A stretch of DNA of 64,000 nucleotides from Lathyrus oleraceus (Eukaryota; Streptophyta; Magnoliopsida; Fabales; Fabaceae): contig NC_066579.1 of NCBI RefSeq assembly GCF_024323335.1, positions 251,341,575-251,405,574 on the forward strand, written 5' to 3'. A program made the position numbers and the translations under genes. Shown piece by piece: positions 34,277-46,644 of this stretch. A model generated the notes under the pieces. The model did no database searches. It was given only the letters and a program-made list of their open reading frames with translations, and was not told the DNA's origin. The first letter of the stretch is position 1. The number at the start of each line of letters is the position of its first letter.

Positions 34277-35842
34277 CTACAGAGCCTCCCTATGGGGTTC
34301 TGAATTCAGGAGCAGAGATAGCACGGATATCTTGGACGGCGTTTGTAGAAGCTGGTCTACAACATTGTACTCACTCTTCTTGATGAGCCTCAGTATCTCA
34401 TCACAGTCTTCTTTCACATTGCCACTTGGGCCAACAAAAGGAGGAACTAACAATGTAGAGGAGGATTTAACAACAGGTGCCGGATTCGGAGCATTAACAT
34501 CATTCTCGATCGGGCGCTCAGCAAAATCAGCATTGGTTTGAGGCTTGGGAGGTGCAGAAAACACACGACCACTGCGAGTCAGACCACTTACATCAACAAT
34601 ATTTACAACGGAGGAGGAAGGCAAAGGCACTTCTTTCCCATCTTCCACAGCAACAACACTATAGCGGAAGGGAACTACTTTCTCTGAAGAATAGGGTACT
34701 GGACCTGCAGGCTTGATAATCAGAGAAGGGGAAACCTTCTGCTTGCTACCATCAAATTTGATGACAACAAGATCAGGTATCCGAAACACTGGAGAGATTA
34801 CGTTGACTTCTGGCTCCTCCTCATCAACATTCCTGTTCTGAAGGATCTCAATAATTCCCTTATCCAGCATCTTCTGAAGATCTTTGCGCACCTGGCGACA
34901 ACCCAATCTATTAACAGAACAAACTCGACATCGGTCATGATCGTGCTCACAGTAACTATAGTCACACAACAAACGATGCATTTCCCCTAGAGATTGTCGA
35001 ATATGACTGACATATTTGACCTTGTACTTGCCAGGGCAACCCTGGACCATGTTAACTGACTTCCCATGCTTGGGCAATGGGTTCTTTTTAACATTAGGAC
35101 CAACATCCTCAAAGCTCAGAATTCCGCACCTCATAAGGTCTTGAACCTTAGTCTTCAGCGGATAGCAATTCTCTATGTCATGACCGGGAGCACCCGAATG
35201 ATAAACACAATGCAGCTCGGGCTTATACCACCACTGAGGGTTAGCAGGTATAGCCGGTGGGTCTCTCGGTGTAATCAGCTTCCTCTCTATCAAAGAGGGA
35301 TACAATTCTGCATATGACATCGGAATAGGATCAAAGGTGACCCTTTTCCTCTCGTAATTTGAGCTAGCTTGATTACTGTTGTTGTGAGGCTGGTAGGCCT
35401 GCTGCTGAGGGCGATGTTGTTGTTGTTGATATTGCTGAGGTGGTTGTTGATGATTGTGATGCTGATATTGCTGATTATCACGGAAAACAGGTGCTACATG
35501 ACCCACCTGATGCTGATTACTGGCTGGCCGCACAGTCTTCCTCTTCATAGAGGGTCTTCTGGGTTTCACATGGGAGGTCACAGCAGGTGCCTCTCCATCT
35601 TTCTTCTTGGAAAACGCTCCATATCGTTTGGAAGAAGAGCCTTCATCCCTGGTTAGCCGACCTTCTCTAACCCCTTCCTCTAGTCGCATCCCCATGTTCA
35701 CCATTTTGGTGAAATCAGAAGGAGCGCTAGCAATCATCCGCTCGTAATAGAATGAACTCAAAGTCGCATCCCCATGTTCACCATTTTGGTCATTTCTTTC
35801 TCTTCCAGCGGAGGCACAATCTGAGCTGCTAACTCTCGCCAC
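34277..35842 (-). pseudogene. Element A gag C-terminal and nucleocapsid/linker region
   Basis: This 521-codon open stretch continues gag after a break. It opens with out-of-frame residues, then has the conserved YYERMIASAPSDF and MVNMGMRLEEGV, a basic Gln/His-rich linker, a zinc-knuckle-like cluster CVYHSGAPGHDIENC, and a second Cys/His cluster (CDYSYCEHDHDRCRVC). It ends in a Pro/Ser-rich linker and EPHREAL followed by TAG. Such a Cys-His cluster and long linker precede protease in Ogre Gag-Pro. The frame to the upstream gag is broken at 35758-35842 by a 29-bp repeat. Confidence 0.8.
35682..35790 (-). repeat. 29-bp direct repeat breaking gag
   Basis: AGTCGCATCCCCATGTTCAC, continuing to CATTTTGGT, occurs at 35682-35710 and again at 35762-35790, 80 bp apart. 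The second copy replaces gag codons and adds a stop, as expected from a template jump during reverse transcription. Confidence 0.8.
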
Positions 35843-36801
35843 CTCTGGGCATACTCTTTGAAAGTCTCCTTGTCCTTCTGGGACATGGCTCGCAACTGAT
35901 CCCGATCGGGAGCCATATCCATATTATATTTATATTGCTTGATGAAAGCTTCGCCAAGATCATTGAAGGATCGGATGTTCGCACTGTCAAGACCCATATA
36001 CCATCTTAGAGCAGCACCGGACAGACTGTCCTGAAAATAATGGATGAGCAACTGATCATTTTCAGTCTGAGTTGACATCTTCCTGGCATACATGACCAGG
36101 TGGCTGAGAGGACAGGTGTTCCCTTTGTATTTCTCAAAGTCAGGAACTTTGAATTTCACAAGAATTTTGACGTTGGGAACCAGACAAAGTTCGGCAGCAG
36201 ACTTGCCAAAGAGGTCCTTTCCTCGAAGATTTTTCAATTCCTTGCGCAGGTCAAGAAATTGGTCATTCATAGCGTCCATCTTCTCTTGAACATCTGGGCC
36301 CTCAGACGGCTCAGAATGATAGATGGTGTCATCTACCCTAGGCACGGTATGCACGACAGGAGGAGGAATAGCAAGGACCGGGCTAGATGTCGGCATAGAA
36401 GCAAATGTTGGAGCAGGAATGTCAGGCATAAAGCCAGGAGGCATGCCCCACGGAAACCCGGACGGCATTGCTGTTGGCACGAAGTGGGCACTGGCAGCAG
36501 GCACTGTAGAGGAGGCAATCTCAGAGATGACTGTCCTCTGGGGAGGAGTTGCAGGCGGAGGAGAAGACTGGCTCTGGGCAGCCAAGAACTGCTCCATCAA
36601 AGCGCTCAATCTGGCAACTTCTTCCTTCAACTCACGGTTCTCTTGCTCGAGGTGATCCATCAATCTTGCAGAGTTGGCTCTGGTGTAGTACCGATGAGTC
36701 AGTTTGTCTTCAAAATAAATGAAGAGCACAAAGTTAGGCCACAGACAAGAAGCTGAGAACAACACCTGCTTATGCAAATGATGCATGCAATGCTCGTGCA
36801 T
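35758..36801 (-). pseudogene. Element A gag (capsid) N-terminal part
   Basis: This 347-codon frame encodes the structural protein that would form the cytoplasmic virus-like particle. A heptad-like Leu/Glu-rich region (MDHLEQENRELKEEVARLSA) is followed by a Pro/Ala-rich spacer, then the retrotransposon gag capsid domain: VPDFEKYKG, HLVMYARKM, FQDSLSGAALRWYMGL, EAFIKQYKYNMD, and SQKDKETFKEYAQRWRELAAQ. These are hallmarks of Ogre/Tat gag. The true start may be the internal Met at about 36660 rather than 36801. The frame ends prematurely at the duplicated segment (35758). No ORF1 lies upstream, unlike fragment C. Confidence 0.85.
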
Positions 36802-37817
36802 ATGATTTGTTTTTATTTCAAAGGAACTTTAGGGTATTATTTGCAAGTTTTGGAAATATTAATCATTTTATCGCATATGGAAAATATCTCATCAAATAAT
36901 TCTTTGTCTTTCCATGTCTGAAATTTTTTGCAAAGAAACCCCTTAAGTTCCTTGAAATTTTTTTTCTCATTTTTTGATGATATGGGTGCAGATGAATGCA
37001 TGAATGCATGAATGCAACAATCACACTCAAGGATCAAGCAAAGCACACCAGACAAAGGTCATGGGATGGCTCATATTATCCTTAATATCAATCATCCATT
37101 TTGGTGGATTATGGTTTACACCTTATCAACACCCAAGTTCCATTGATATTAAGGATGGGTGAACGGATCAACCATGAATCACGGGTTTGTTGTGAGTCAC
37201 GAGCATGGAGTCTCGGTTAAGAACCACCCAAAGGGAGTGTACTATGGTTTAAACCTGCCGAACATGTTCTATCAGAGGTTCCCATAGTCATCATCCTATC
37301 TTTCAGATATTATCGGAGAAACGAATACTCATATTCCAAAAATATTCTCAAGAGAGACTCTTATGAGTGTAGTATCGCGTAACAATCGCATAAGATATTA
37401 CATCTGAACGACCTCCGCACTACGTCCTAAAAATAGGCCAAGATGGGCTTGGTAAACTAAGGTCCTTGGCTTTTAAGGCACTTATTGGAAAGATAATGCC
37501 TAACCACAATTAACTTGTGTGACATTATTATCCCAACATGACCTCCACCAAGTGAATGGACTCGCAAGTCAACTTGCTAAGGAATAACTCCACACAAGTC
37601 AACGAGACTACGCCATTCTCCTATCCTAAGGTGCACTCGAGTTCGGGTACAAAACTCATCTCACAGAGATCACCAAGTAAACAAGCAATTGGTATATCAA
37701 ACAATTCAAGCATTACAATCAATACAATAATCCCAAATAGCACCAAAAATATGTCATAAACAAATATAATACAACAAGTGTGAAAAGTTGGCAAAACCCA
37801 CCAGGGATAATTCCTTA
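36802..37817 (-). other. Element A 5' leader
   Basis: This non-coding kilobase lies between primer site and gag. It matches the leader of fragment C (50274-51115) in several blocks, including a block around TTTTGGTGGATTATGG (37099) and AACACCCAAGTTCCATTGA. Nothing corresponds to ORF1. A perfect 15-bp inverted repeat (37078-37092 with 37142-37156) encloses the conserved block. Confidence 0.75.
37078..37156 (-). other. leader hairpin of element A
   Basis: Arms ATCCTTAATATCAAT (37078-37092) and ATTGATATTAAGGAT (37142-37156) are perfect. The loop has ATCCA...TGGAT as an inner stem and is nearly identical in fragment C, where the outer stem has different but partly complementary bases. Confidence 0.6.
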
Positions 37818-37835
37818 TCCCCAGCAGAGTCGCCA
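37818..37835 (-). other. primer binding site of element A (tRNA-Arg type)
   Basis: The minus strand reads TGGCGACTCTGCTGGGGA, six bases inside the 5' LTR end. This is the primer site known for Ogre elements, complementary to a tRNA-Arg 3' end. Confidence 0.9.
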
Positions 37836-37841
37836 CTTTTC

Positions 37842-40800
37842 TGTAGCGGTGTACTCGTCACCGTTGGAAATATTAGTTAGATCCAAGGTAAATCATACAA
37901 AGTCGAGTCGCCACCGCACTTCTATTTATCCAAAGGAATGGCTAGAAAGCGAACAAAAGCCTATAAAGTTTTACAAACAAAACTAGTAAAAGGGGGTCAG
38001 AGATCTGGGTAAGGGGGTTGGTTATGTCATGGGAAGGTGTTAGGCACCCACAACATCCTAGGTACTCCTAGGGATCCCTTTTCACAACTTGTTGCAAAGG
38101 TTATTGTTTATGAAATTATTTTGTGCAAACATGATTGAAGAGATGAGAAAAGAATGTACAAGTTATTTACATTTTTGTGTTTGGATGGATGAAACCCATT
38201 GCCTACGTACCATCTTAAAAAAGATAGGATCAAAACCTCGTAGTTCGGCTAAAATATTTCGATAACAGTGAGTGGATTGATTTTAAACAAAAGCCTTAAG
38301 GTCTTTCGTTATCAAAGGGAGAAAACTTGACCTGAACAACCACAAGTCCACCATTTGAGAACAGCTTCGACATGCTAGTGAGGGATTATGCCCTATAATA
38401 AGCATGGAAGTCTTACAATTCGATCACTAAGGACAAAGGTGAGTATTATATCTACCACAAAGATAACTCAAACCTAATAGCTAAAGGTTATGAAAAGATT
38501 TGATTTGAGAAATGGTTGTTAAACCACAAAAGAGATTTGAGTGGGTTGAATTAACCAATTAGAAGTATGTGCAAAAATGGTCAAAGTTGATTAGAGATTC
38601 AATTCACAATGAGTATTATGAAAAGAAGGTTTGAAAATCAAAAGCCTAAGGCTTAGGTTTCTAGTTTTGAAAACAAGTCAGACGTTTGCACAATAGTTTT
38701 CTGGTTTGGGTTAAGGATGAAAATATGGATCAAGGTTAAGCATGCAAAAGGTGAGGGTTAAGGGACAAAGCCACAAACAAGGTTGCTTTCTCAAGATCAT
38801 AGAAATGATCCAAGTAAGTTCCTTTGGAATAGTCAAGCACTGGGCAAAAGCAAATAAAGCAAGTATCAGAGATAACAACAGCAAGAGGAAACAAGATGCC
38901 AATCGATGGTCTTACACTCGACTCCAAGGAAATAGAATGCCAATCAATGGTCTTACATCCAACTCCTAACAACACACAGGAAACAAATTCCAATAGCTGG
39001 ACTTACATTGACAACTCAAAGGGACAAGGTAACTGTCACAAAGTATGAGCAATGATCATGGTAATGATATACAAGTAATGCTCAAAAAAAGAAAACAATG
39101 CACAGAGGCACACACAAAACATCAATGCACAGATGAACAAACAATCACACATTATGCACAGACAAGAGGCGTCACACAAGGGTGGGCTTTAGTCAAGGGG
39201 TCATATCAACCTCGACAAACAAGCCAGTTGTATAAGTGTAAACAGAAGCTCTTAACCACTAACATTGAGAGTTAGGGTGAAGCTGATCAAATGGGAAATG
39301 AGGATTAGACCTCATGCTCTTAACCCTGGCCTAGGTGAGCTCAAGACAATGAAAGTGTGGGGATCCAGAATGAGGGACCCTATTCCACTTTACTGACTCT
39401 ATACAAAGATCTTGGGTGTTTATTCAAGAGCATCATCACGTAGTGCGAGCATAATGAAAGACTCACTGAATAACAGGGGATTGATTGGAAATCCCTTCTA
39501 TCTGTCAATTGCCTCTTCACTTAGGAGGACTTATCAAGTAACAATGCCTCATTTAGAGGTCTTTAGCACAAACGTAAACAATCAAAAACATGGCCTCATA
39601 AGGAGGACTTCAGCCAAATGCCTGCCAAAAAGGTGGCAGGACTTCCAGACTACATGGAGAAGGAGGCTAAACTACCTCAGTGGTGTATCAACCACAATCC
39701 AAGGCTTATGCAAAAGCAAAGCTAGCAAGCTACTAATGTACCTTTGCAAAAGGCTAATCAGTTAGTAACTCAGACAACTAATCAGAAAACAGAAACCAAT
39801 CAACAGTGTTACACAAAGCAAGGCATGAGTGCAAGCACTCAAATTGTTTCATCTTATCAAATGACCTACAAAACAACAAAAGTTGGTACTCAAAAGTATT
39901 TGCATCTCACAAGGTGAGACCAAACCAAAGGTCAAAGCTAAATGCCCAAACCTGAAACACAAAGCTCGAAAGGTGAGTACAAACCACTAGTACCAAGACT
40001 AGGGTCAAAGGCAAATCAAATAGTCAAAATAGTAGTTGATATTCAACATGAAGTACATTTAATCAAACAAAGACATGTCCTAAAAAGGATCAAAGCCAAA
40101 TCAAAAGGCAAAGCCATCAATTAATTAAGATAAGGCAAAGGCAAGCAAAGGTGATCACAATTGGACATCAAGAATAGAAAATCCTCATTAAAACAGAAAT
40201 GAGTCCTATGATCATGAAATTTTTTATGTGATATCAACATGTTAAACACAAGCATCATGCAAAAAATTAGAATCAGAAGAGATTAAATGACATGTGTATG
40301 AAAATGAACAAGAGCAACATCAAAATGTGTGACACAAGTTGTCACAACGTGTATCCATGTGTCCAAAACAGTGATGGTATGTCATAAAAATTCCAGATCA
40401 AAGCTCAAAAATTAGGTAACATGTTATGAATGAGCATCTCAAATTTCACGGCAATTGGACAATTAACGAGCATTTCACAATCAATTGAATGAAGCATGGT
40501 AATTTTGCATAAATGTTCAAACACACAATCTCAATTAAAAATCCAGAACCATTCAATTTACACAAATGACATCTAAAAATAATAGACATCAATACAATCA
40601 AGTGAGAAAAAATTGGGAGCAATTTGGATTTGTTTGCTATTTTTAATGATTTTTGGAATTTGAAGAAAATATATGAAATAAAATGAAAAAAAACACATGA
40701 TAATTTGGAGGGAAATGGAATGTTTGAGTAAAGTTTGAAAAAGTGCTGGAAGTGGGAATTGAACCCAGGATCATGAAGTCACATGAGGCGCTAGAAAATA

Positions 40801-42140
40801 TTAATCAAAAGTTGTCAAAGCCAGGTTTCGAACTGATGAAGGTATGGTCAAGGCAAGCGCATGAAAAATAAACTTCCCAATTGTTTTGGCACAGATTCGA
40901 ACTGAGGATTAAGAGGTTCAAACAGGCGCATGAAAATTAAATCAAAACAACACGCAGCCAGGGATCGAACCGAGGAAGCCAAGGTTGCAAGGCGTTTATA
41001 GTAAAACGCTGCGTACCACTAATTGAAGTGGCACGCCAACTCAGTGGTCAACTTGCCACAAGGCGCAGTCAAGAGCGTGATGGCCAATGGTTTTTCCAAT
41101 GGGAGCCACGCAAGCGCCAACAGGGATAAACCCTAGCAATTAAATGCAGGCGGCGGCTGGTGGTTGTTTCCACCGTCTTCTCCGGCCAGCCAGGCGGAGA
41201 AAACCTAAAAAAATTGCAGAAACTAAAAACAAGCACATCAATGGAAAGATCTCGTCATGTAGAATGCAAATATCACATTAGCTAAGCCTAGTTCATCATG
41301 TATCAAGCAAATCGAACAAAAACATAATTGCAATCACAACTTCAAATCAGCATATCTCACTCAATACTCATCCATTTCAAATTCTATTTATATCAGGATC
41401 ATCAGCAGTGCAAGATCTATCAATTCATGGCAATGAAATGAAGAATAATGAGATTCGAACTCCAACCTTTTTGGAGAGCAGTGAGTTGTTTTGTTTGATT
41501 CAAGCTTCCTCCAGCTCCAGATATTCTCCTCAACTTGTGTATTGAAGCTTTATGCATGAATTGATGCTTGAATCCACCAAATTGAAGCTCAATTTTCGAA
41601 AACCATCTTCATGTTCAAGCTTTGTGTGGCTCGAAATCCAGCTCAAACGAACAATCCAGATGATGATTCTTGCTCAGAATTACACAGGGGTCACGAATAT
41701 GCAAAGAGATTGAAGGTTTGTGTCAAGAAATTTGGATTTTCGAAGAGAGAAAATTTGGAAGAAATTTGGAAATTTTTATATCTGAGTTCTGTTATGCCTC
41801 CAATGAAATTAGGGTTTTGCTATTATATGGTGTGTTAATGATGCTGAAACAAAGATTAAGCCAAAGCTAAACATGATTAGTGAAATAGGAGGTGTAGTGC
41901 AAAAAATGCAACTGAGCTTAGCATGTACATGCTACACGTGAACAGTGCCATGCTGGGCCTTGAAATCACTTAAAATCAGCCAATAATCAACATGGAATTG
42001 GTATTTTGCATGTATGATCAATAAAATTTAACTTCTTGATTTTCCCTCCAAAATGTTCATGCATGGACAAATGATCATGTGAGCTAATTTCATGCAATGC
42101 AATGTTTGATTTGGAAAATATTGGTCATAAGGAGCATGTT
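37842..42140 (-). mobile_element. Element A (Ogre) 5' LTR, truncated
   Basis: It starts TGTAGCGGTG right after the primer site and aligns along 4.3 kb with the left LTR (24015-28309). It stops at GGAGCATGTT (42140), where the Athila-lineage element begins. The remaining 821 bp present in the left LTR (28310-29130) do not appear later in the window. The B-box-like array (40755-40971), U5 repeats (38896-39017) and TATA-like box (about 41820-41830) are all conserved. Confidence 0.92.
40755..40971 (-). repeat. four B-box-like motifs (5' LTR copy)
   Basis: Motifs at 40755-40765, 40824-40834, 40893-40903 and 40961-40971 have the same sequences and the same 69, 69, 68 bp spacing as the left LTR, although surrounding bases have changed in places. 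Confidence 0.7.
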
Positions 42141-42608
42141 TGATCACACTAAAATTTACGTATTTTCGACTCCGATTTCACATGCATTCTAGTCATTTTA
42201 TTATCATTTCGTTGTGTTATTACTGTGTTTTCCTTTGTTTTCAGGTTCTTACCTTAATAGGAGCCCCGATCGAGAAAAGGAGCGAAAAAGAGCCAAAAAC
42301 CCTAAAAATCAGCATTTTGCTCTTATGGCCTACCCAATGGCGGGCGCCACAGTCCAAGCCATGACGTGTCCAATTCAAATTTCTATCAACTCCCATGTTT
42401 TCCCACCACTTCCACTAAGGCGCCCCACTTTGTGCTTGTGGCGGGCGCCATGGCCTTGTGGCGGGCGCCACAAGAGGAAAACGGTTTCCTCTATTTTCAA
42501 GTTGAAGGGCATCCAAGTCAATTCCACTTGGTCTCTGTGGTTCGATAATCTTTTATATTACTCTAACGCGTTCGTACACTTGCGAACACCAAGTTTTCCA
42601 ACGCATCA
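42141..42608 (+). mobile_element. Athila-lineage 5' LTR
   Basis: It begins TGATCACACTAAAATTTACG exactly where the left-LTR alignment of element A stops, and ends ACGCATCA seven bases before the primer site. At 468 bp it is short for Athila (usually above 1 kb), so it may carry an internal deletion. It has three GGCGGGCGCCA motifs (about 42341, 42440, 42460). ATGTT (42136-42140) would be the target duplication. Confidence 0.7.
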
Positions 42609-42614
42609 AGTTTT

Positions 42615-42632
42615 TGGCGCCGTTTCCGGGGA
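42615..42632 (+). other. primer binding site, tRNA-Asp type
   Basis: TGGCGCCGTTTCCGGGGA matches the Athila-type primer site complementary to tRNA-Asp, with one change from the usual GTTGCC. Confidence 0.85.
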
Positions 42633-42699
42633 CCAATTTCGTCAAATTTCATTTTCCTGTTGTTATATCGTTTAGACTTAGGTTATTTCCCGCCAGTCG

Positions 42700-43677
42700 A
42701 TGCGAAGAACTCGTAGCACCGGAAGTTTAAGTTTAGTAAACCCTCTGGCGGAACCTGAACGTTACGCTCGCGCACGTTTATTCTTTCATAGAATTAAGAG
42801 AGCTATGGCCGAAGATCAAAACCAAAGACCTCTTAAGGACTTCGCTCAACCATCTAATGAAGAACCTAGTTCTAGTATAGTAAACCCAATAATACCAGCC
42901 AATAATTTTGAACTTAAACCGTCCTTGTTGCAACTAGTGCAACAGAGACAATTCGCGGGTCTCGCTACCGAGAACCCAAACCAATATTTAAAAATATTTC
43001 TTCAATTAGCAGATACTTTTAAAACCAATGGATCTTCTCCTGAGGCAATACGTTTAAGATTATTCCCTTTTTCCCTCAGAGATAAAGCCCTATCATGGTT
43101 AGATTCCCTTACACCCAATTCCATTACGACTTAGGATAACCTTAGAAGAGTTTTCCTTGCTAGATATTTTCCCCCGAGTAAGACCGCCGTTCTTCGAAAC
43201 CATATAACTAGATTTACCCAAAACCAAGGAGAATCGCTGTTCGAAGCTTGGGAGAGATATAAAGAGTTGTTACGAGCATGCCCACATCATGGTTTAGAAA
43301 ATTGGTTAATCATTCAAACCTTCTATAATGGACTTCATTACAACACAAAGATGACCATCGACGCTACCGCAGGCGGTGCTCTGATGAACAAACCTTACCC
43401 TGAAGCTAGTGCCTTCATCGAAGATATGGCTCAAAACCATCAATCATGGGGAGTCGAACGAGCGACAATTGAGAAGAAGGAAGCCCAAGGAGGAGTGCAT
43501 AAACTAAGCTCTATAAACATGATGCAGGCTAAAATGGACGCATTAGCCCTTAAGGTCGAGCATATGTGCATAAACCCGAATATTGTAGCCGCAGTTTCGT
43601 CGGGTTGTGAGATATGTTGAGCCCAAGGACACCAATCCGCAGAATGCAGTCTATTAAACGAAACCCACTCCGAGCAA
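42700..43677 (+). pseudogene. Athila-lineage gag, broken
   Basis: The frame opens with MRRTRSTGSLSLVNPLAEPE and has the Athila gag signature NNFELKPSLLQLVQQRQFAG, then ENPNQYLKIFLQLADTFKTNG and LFPFSLRDKALSWLDSL. The frame is cut by TAG at 43132-43134, where family members have Trp. The same frame goes on through RFTQNQGESLFEAWERYKEL and the open part 43267-43620, which ends at a TGA inside a CCHC zinc knuckle (C-E-I-C-stop-A-Q-G-H-Q-S-A-E-C). The product would be the capsid/nucleocapsid. Both stops are single-base changes. Confidence 0.88.
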
Positions 43678-45438
43678 GTGAACTACACCCAAGGGAACCC
43701 ATATTCGAATACCTATAACCCTGGATGGAGGAATCACCCTAACTTCTCCTATAAAAACAATAACCCTATTCAAAATAATGCACCTCCGAGACCTAGTTAT
43801 CAAGCCCCTAGATCAAATCAACCTATGCAACCTGTACCACCAAAGTCGAGCCTTGAGAAAATTATGGAAAATTTTATCACCGCTCAAACCCAACAAAACA
43901 AGGAGTTCATGAACCAAAACATTCATGTTAACGAATTGATTACTCAGTTAGGAACCAAGGTTGACCAAATAGTTACTCATACCAAGATGCTTGAAACCCA
44001 GATCTCTCAGGTAGCTTTAAACCAAGCCCCTCAGACTACACCTGGAGGACAATTCCCTGGACAACCTCAACAAAATTCGAGAGGACAAGCCAATGCCATT
44101 ACCCTACGAAGTGGGAACGCTTATGATGAGCCACCAAACCCAAGATTGAGTGAACCCGAAACTTCTAAGGAATGTACCAAACCCCCGGACGAAATAAAGG
44201 AACCAGAGGAATCTGAAAACCAGGAAGGTCGAGATAAAGGAGAAGAACCTAAAGATAAAATTTACGTACCGCCCCCGCCGTATAAACCACCTATACCATA
44301 TCCCCAAAGACTCAAACAAACCCAGATTAATAAACAGTATCAAAAATTTATTAGAGTTATAGAAAAACTTCATATAGAAATCCCTTCCACAGAAGCCATC
44401 ACCCAAATACCTTCTTATGCAAAGTTTCTGAAAGACATCCTTACCAACAAACGTAGACTTGACGATCCGAAGCCTTTGGAATGTAATTTAATTTCCGAGG
44501 ACAAATTAGCAAAGAAAGATAAAGATCCTGGAAATTTCTCCATTCCTTGCCTTTTGGGTAATCATGTCATCGAAAAAGCTTTTCTAGACTTAGGAGCTAG
44601 TGTGAGCTTAATGCCTCTAGCAGTTTGTGAGAGATTAAATTTAGGAGAATTACAACCCACTAAGATGTCACTTCAGTTAGCCGATAGATCTGTCAAATAT
44701 TTGATAGGCATTTTAGAAGGTGTTCCTGTTAGGATAGGTCAACTATTTATCCCTACTAATTTTGTCGTTATGGACATCAAAGAAGACAATGATATACCAA
44801 TTCTTCTAGGTAGACCGTTCTTATCGACTGCAGGAGCCATAATAGATGTCAAGAAAGGAAAGTTGACATTTGAGGTAGGTGACGAGAAAATAGAATTTAT
44901 ACTTTCGAAATTTCTTATGGCACCTGTGATGGGAGACTCGTGTTATGCCTTAGATATCATTGATGAATGTGTTAGAGAATTAGAACAAAAAGAAATTATT
45001 AAGTTACCATCAACCCCCATAAAGGATGATGATGACTTTAAAGAACCTTACATCGATGATAACCTTTACGAATGTTTATCCCTTACCCCAGATCCTATGC
45101 CATGCCCTAAGAAACCGACCTTAGAACTTAAGGAACTGCCTAAGAACCTGAGATATGAGTTCCTCGATGAAAAGATGAACCGTCCAGTTATAGTTAGTGC
45201 TACCTTGAGCCAAGAGGAAACGAACCAACTTTTAGACGTTTTACGAAGATATCCCTCAGCCTTAGGATATAATATCTCTGACCTGAAAGGTATAAGCCCA
45301 TCCGTATGCATGCATCGGATTTCGCTCGAAGAAGATTCAAAACCCTCTAGGGAGCATCAGAGAAGAATAAACCCTATAATGAGTGATGTTGTTAAGAAGG
45401 AAGTTCTTAAGTTACTTGAGGCAGGTATAATCTATTAG
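43678..45438 (+). pseudogene. Athila-lineage nucleocapsid tail, protease and start of RT
   Basis: This 586-codon open stretch has an Asn/Pro/Gln-rich region, a coiled-coil segment (ENFITAQTQQNKEFMNQN), an acidic/Pro-rich linker, then the protease: NFSIPCLLG, catalytic loop FLDLGASVSLMP, and ILLGRPFLSTAGAIID. D-L-G in place of D-S/T-G is normal for Athila. It continues through the pol connection into the RT N-terminus (KKEVLKLLEAGIIY) and stops at TAG (45436-45438), directly before [18 protein letters not shown], which is the next piece of the same domain. It belongs with the gag and RT frames on either side. Confidence 0.88.
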
Positions 45439-46644
45439 ATCTCGGATAGTAAGTGGGTGAGCCCTGTGCATGTAGTACCTAAAAAGGGAGGCATCACAGT
45501 CGTGCAAAATGATAAAGGCGAACATGTAGCCAAACGTTTAGAAGGAGGATGGCAGATGTGTATAGATTATAGAAAATTAAATAAAGCAACTAGGAAGGAC
45601 CATTTCCCTTTACCATTCATAGACCAGATGTTGGAACGTCTAGCCATACACTCTTACTTCTACTATTTAGATGGATACTCTGGATTCTTCCAAATACCTA
45701 TTCACCCAGAAGATCAAGAAAAAACTACCTTTACATGCCCTTATGGAACTTTTGCCTACAGACGAATGCCTTTCTGCCTCTGTAACGCTCCAGCTACTTT
45801 CCAACGCTGCATGATGTCAATATTCGCAGATTACCTAGATGGTATCATGGAAGTGTTTATGGATGATTTCTCGGTTTGCGGATTCGATTTCCACAATTGT
45901 GTTGCTAACCTTGATAAAATCCTAGAGAGATGCGTGGAGGTGAACCTCGTGCTAAATTGGGAAAAATGTCATTTCATGGTGACCGAAGGAATAGTTTTAG
46001 GACATATAGTTTCCGAAAAAGGTATAGAGGTAGATAAAGCTAAAATAGAAGTTATAGAAAACCTAAAACCACCAAAAACCATCAGAGAAGTCCGAAGCTT
46101 TCTTGGACACGCTGGATTCTACCGGCGTTTTATTAAGGACTTCTCCAAAATAACTAAACCGTTAACCGGACTTTTAATGAAAGATGCTGAATTCATTTTT
46201 GATGAAAAATGTAATGACGCATTTAATCTTTTAAAACAAGCATTAATCTCAGCACCCATTATGAAACCGCCCGATTGGTCGGAACCTTTCGAGATAATGT
46301 GCGATGCTAGTGATTATGCAGTTGGAGCCGTTCTAGGACAAAGAAAAGATAAAAAGTTACATGCCATTTATTATGCCAGTAGAACCCTAGATACTGCCCA
46401 ACTTAATTACGCAACAACCGAAAAAGAATTACTCGCTGTAGTTTTCGCTATAGACAAATTTAGATCTTATCTAGTAGGAGCAAAAATTATTGTTTACACC
46501 GATCATGCTGCCATTCGTTACCTATTAAGTAAAAAAGATGCCAAGCCCAGGTTACTCCGATGGATTCTATTACTACAAGAGTTTGATTTAGACATAAGAG
46601 ATAAAAAAAGGCACCGAAAATGTAGTGGCCGATCACCTTTCTAG
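45439..46644 (+). pseudogene. Athila-lineage reverse transcriptase and RNase H
   Basis: The frame carries RT motifs [61 protein letters not shown] and the catalytic VFMDDFSV. The thumb ([15 protein letters not shown]) and an RNase H domain follow: [29 protein letters not shown] and [12 protein letters not shown]. The RNase H ends in a frameshift: an A-run at 46602-46608 has one base too many, so the end of RNase H ([11 protein letters not shown]) continues in another frame at 46625. Catalytic residues are kept, so loss of function is due only to the stop and the frameshift. Confidence 0.9.

Noticed and set aside
36100..36756. 218-aa plus-strand ORF
   Set aside because: It lies antisense to the gag capsid frame of element A, which has clear motifs; it is a shadow frame.
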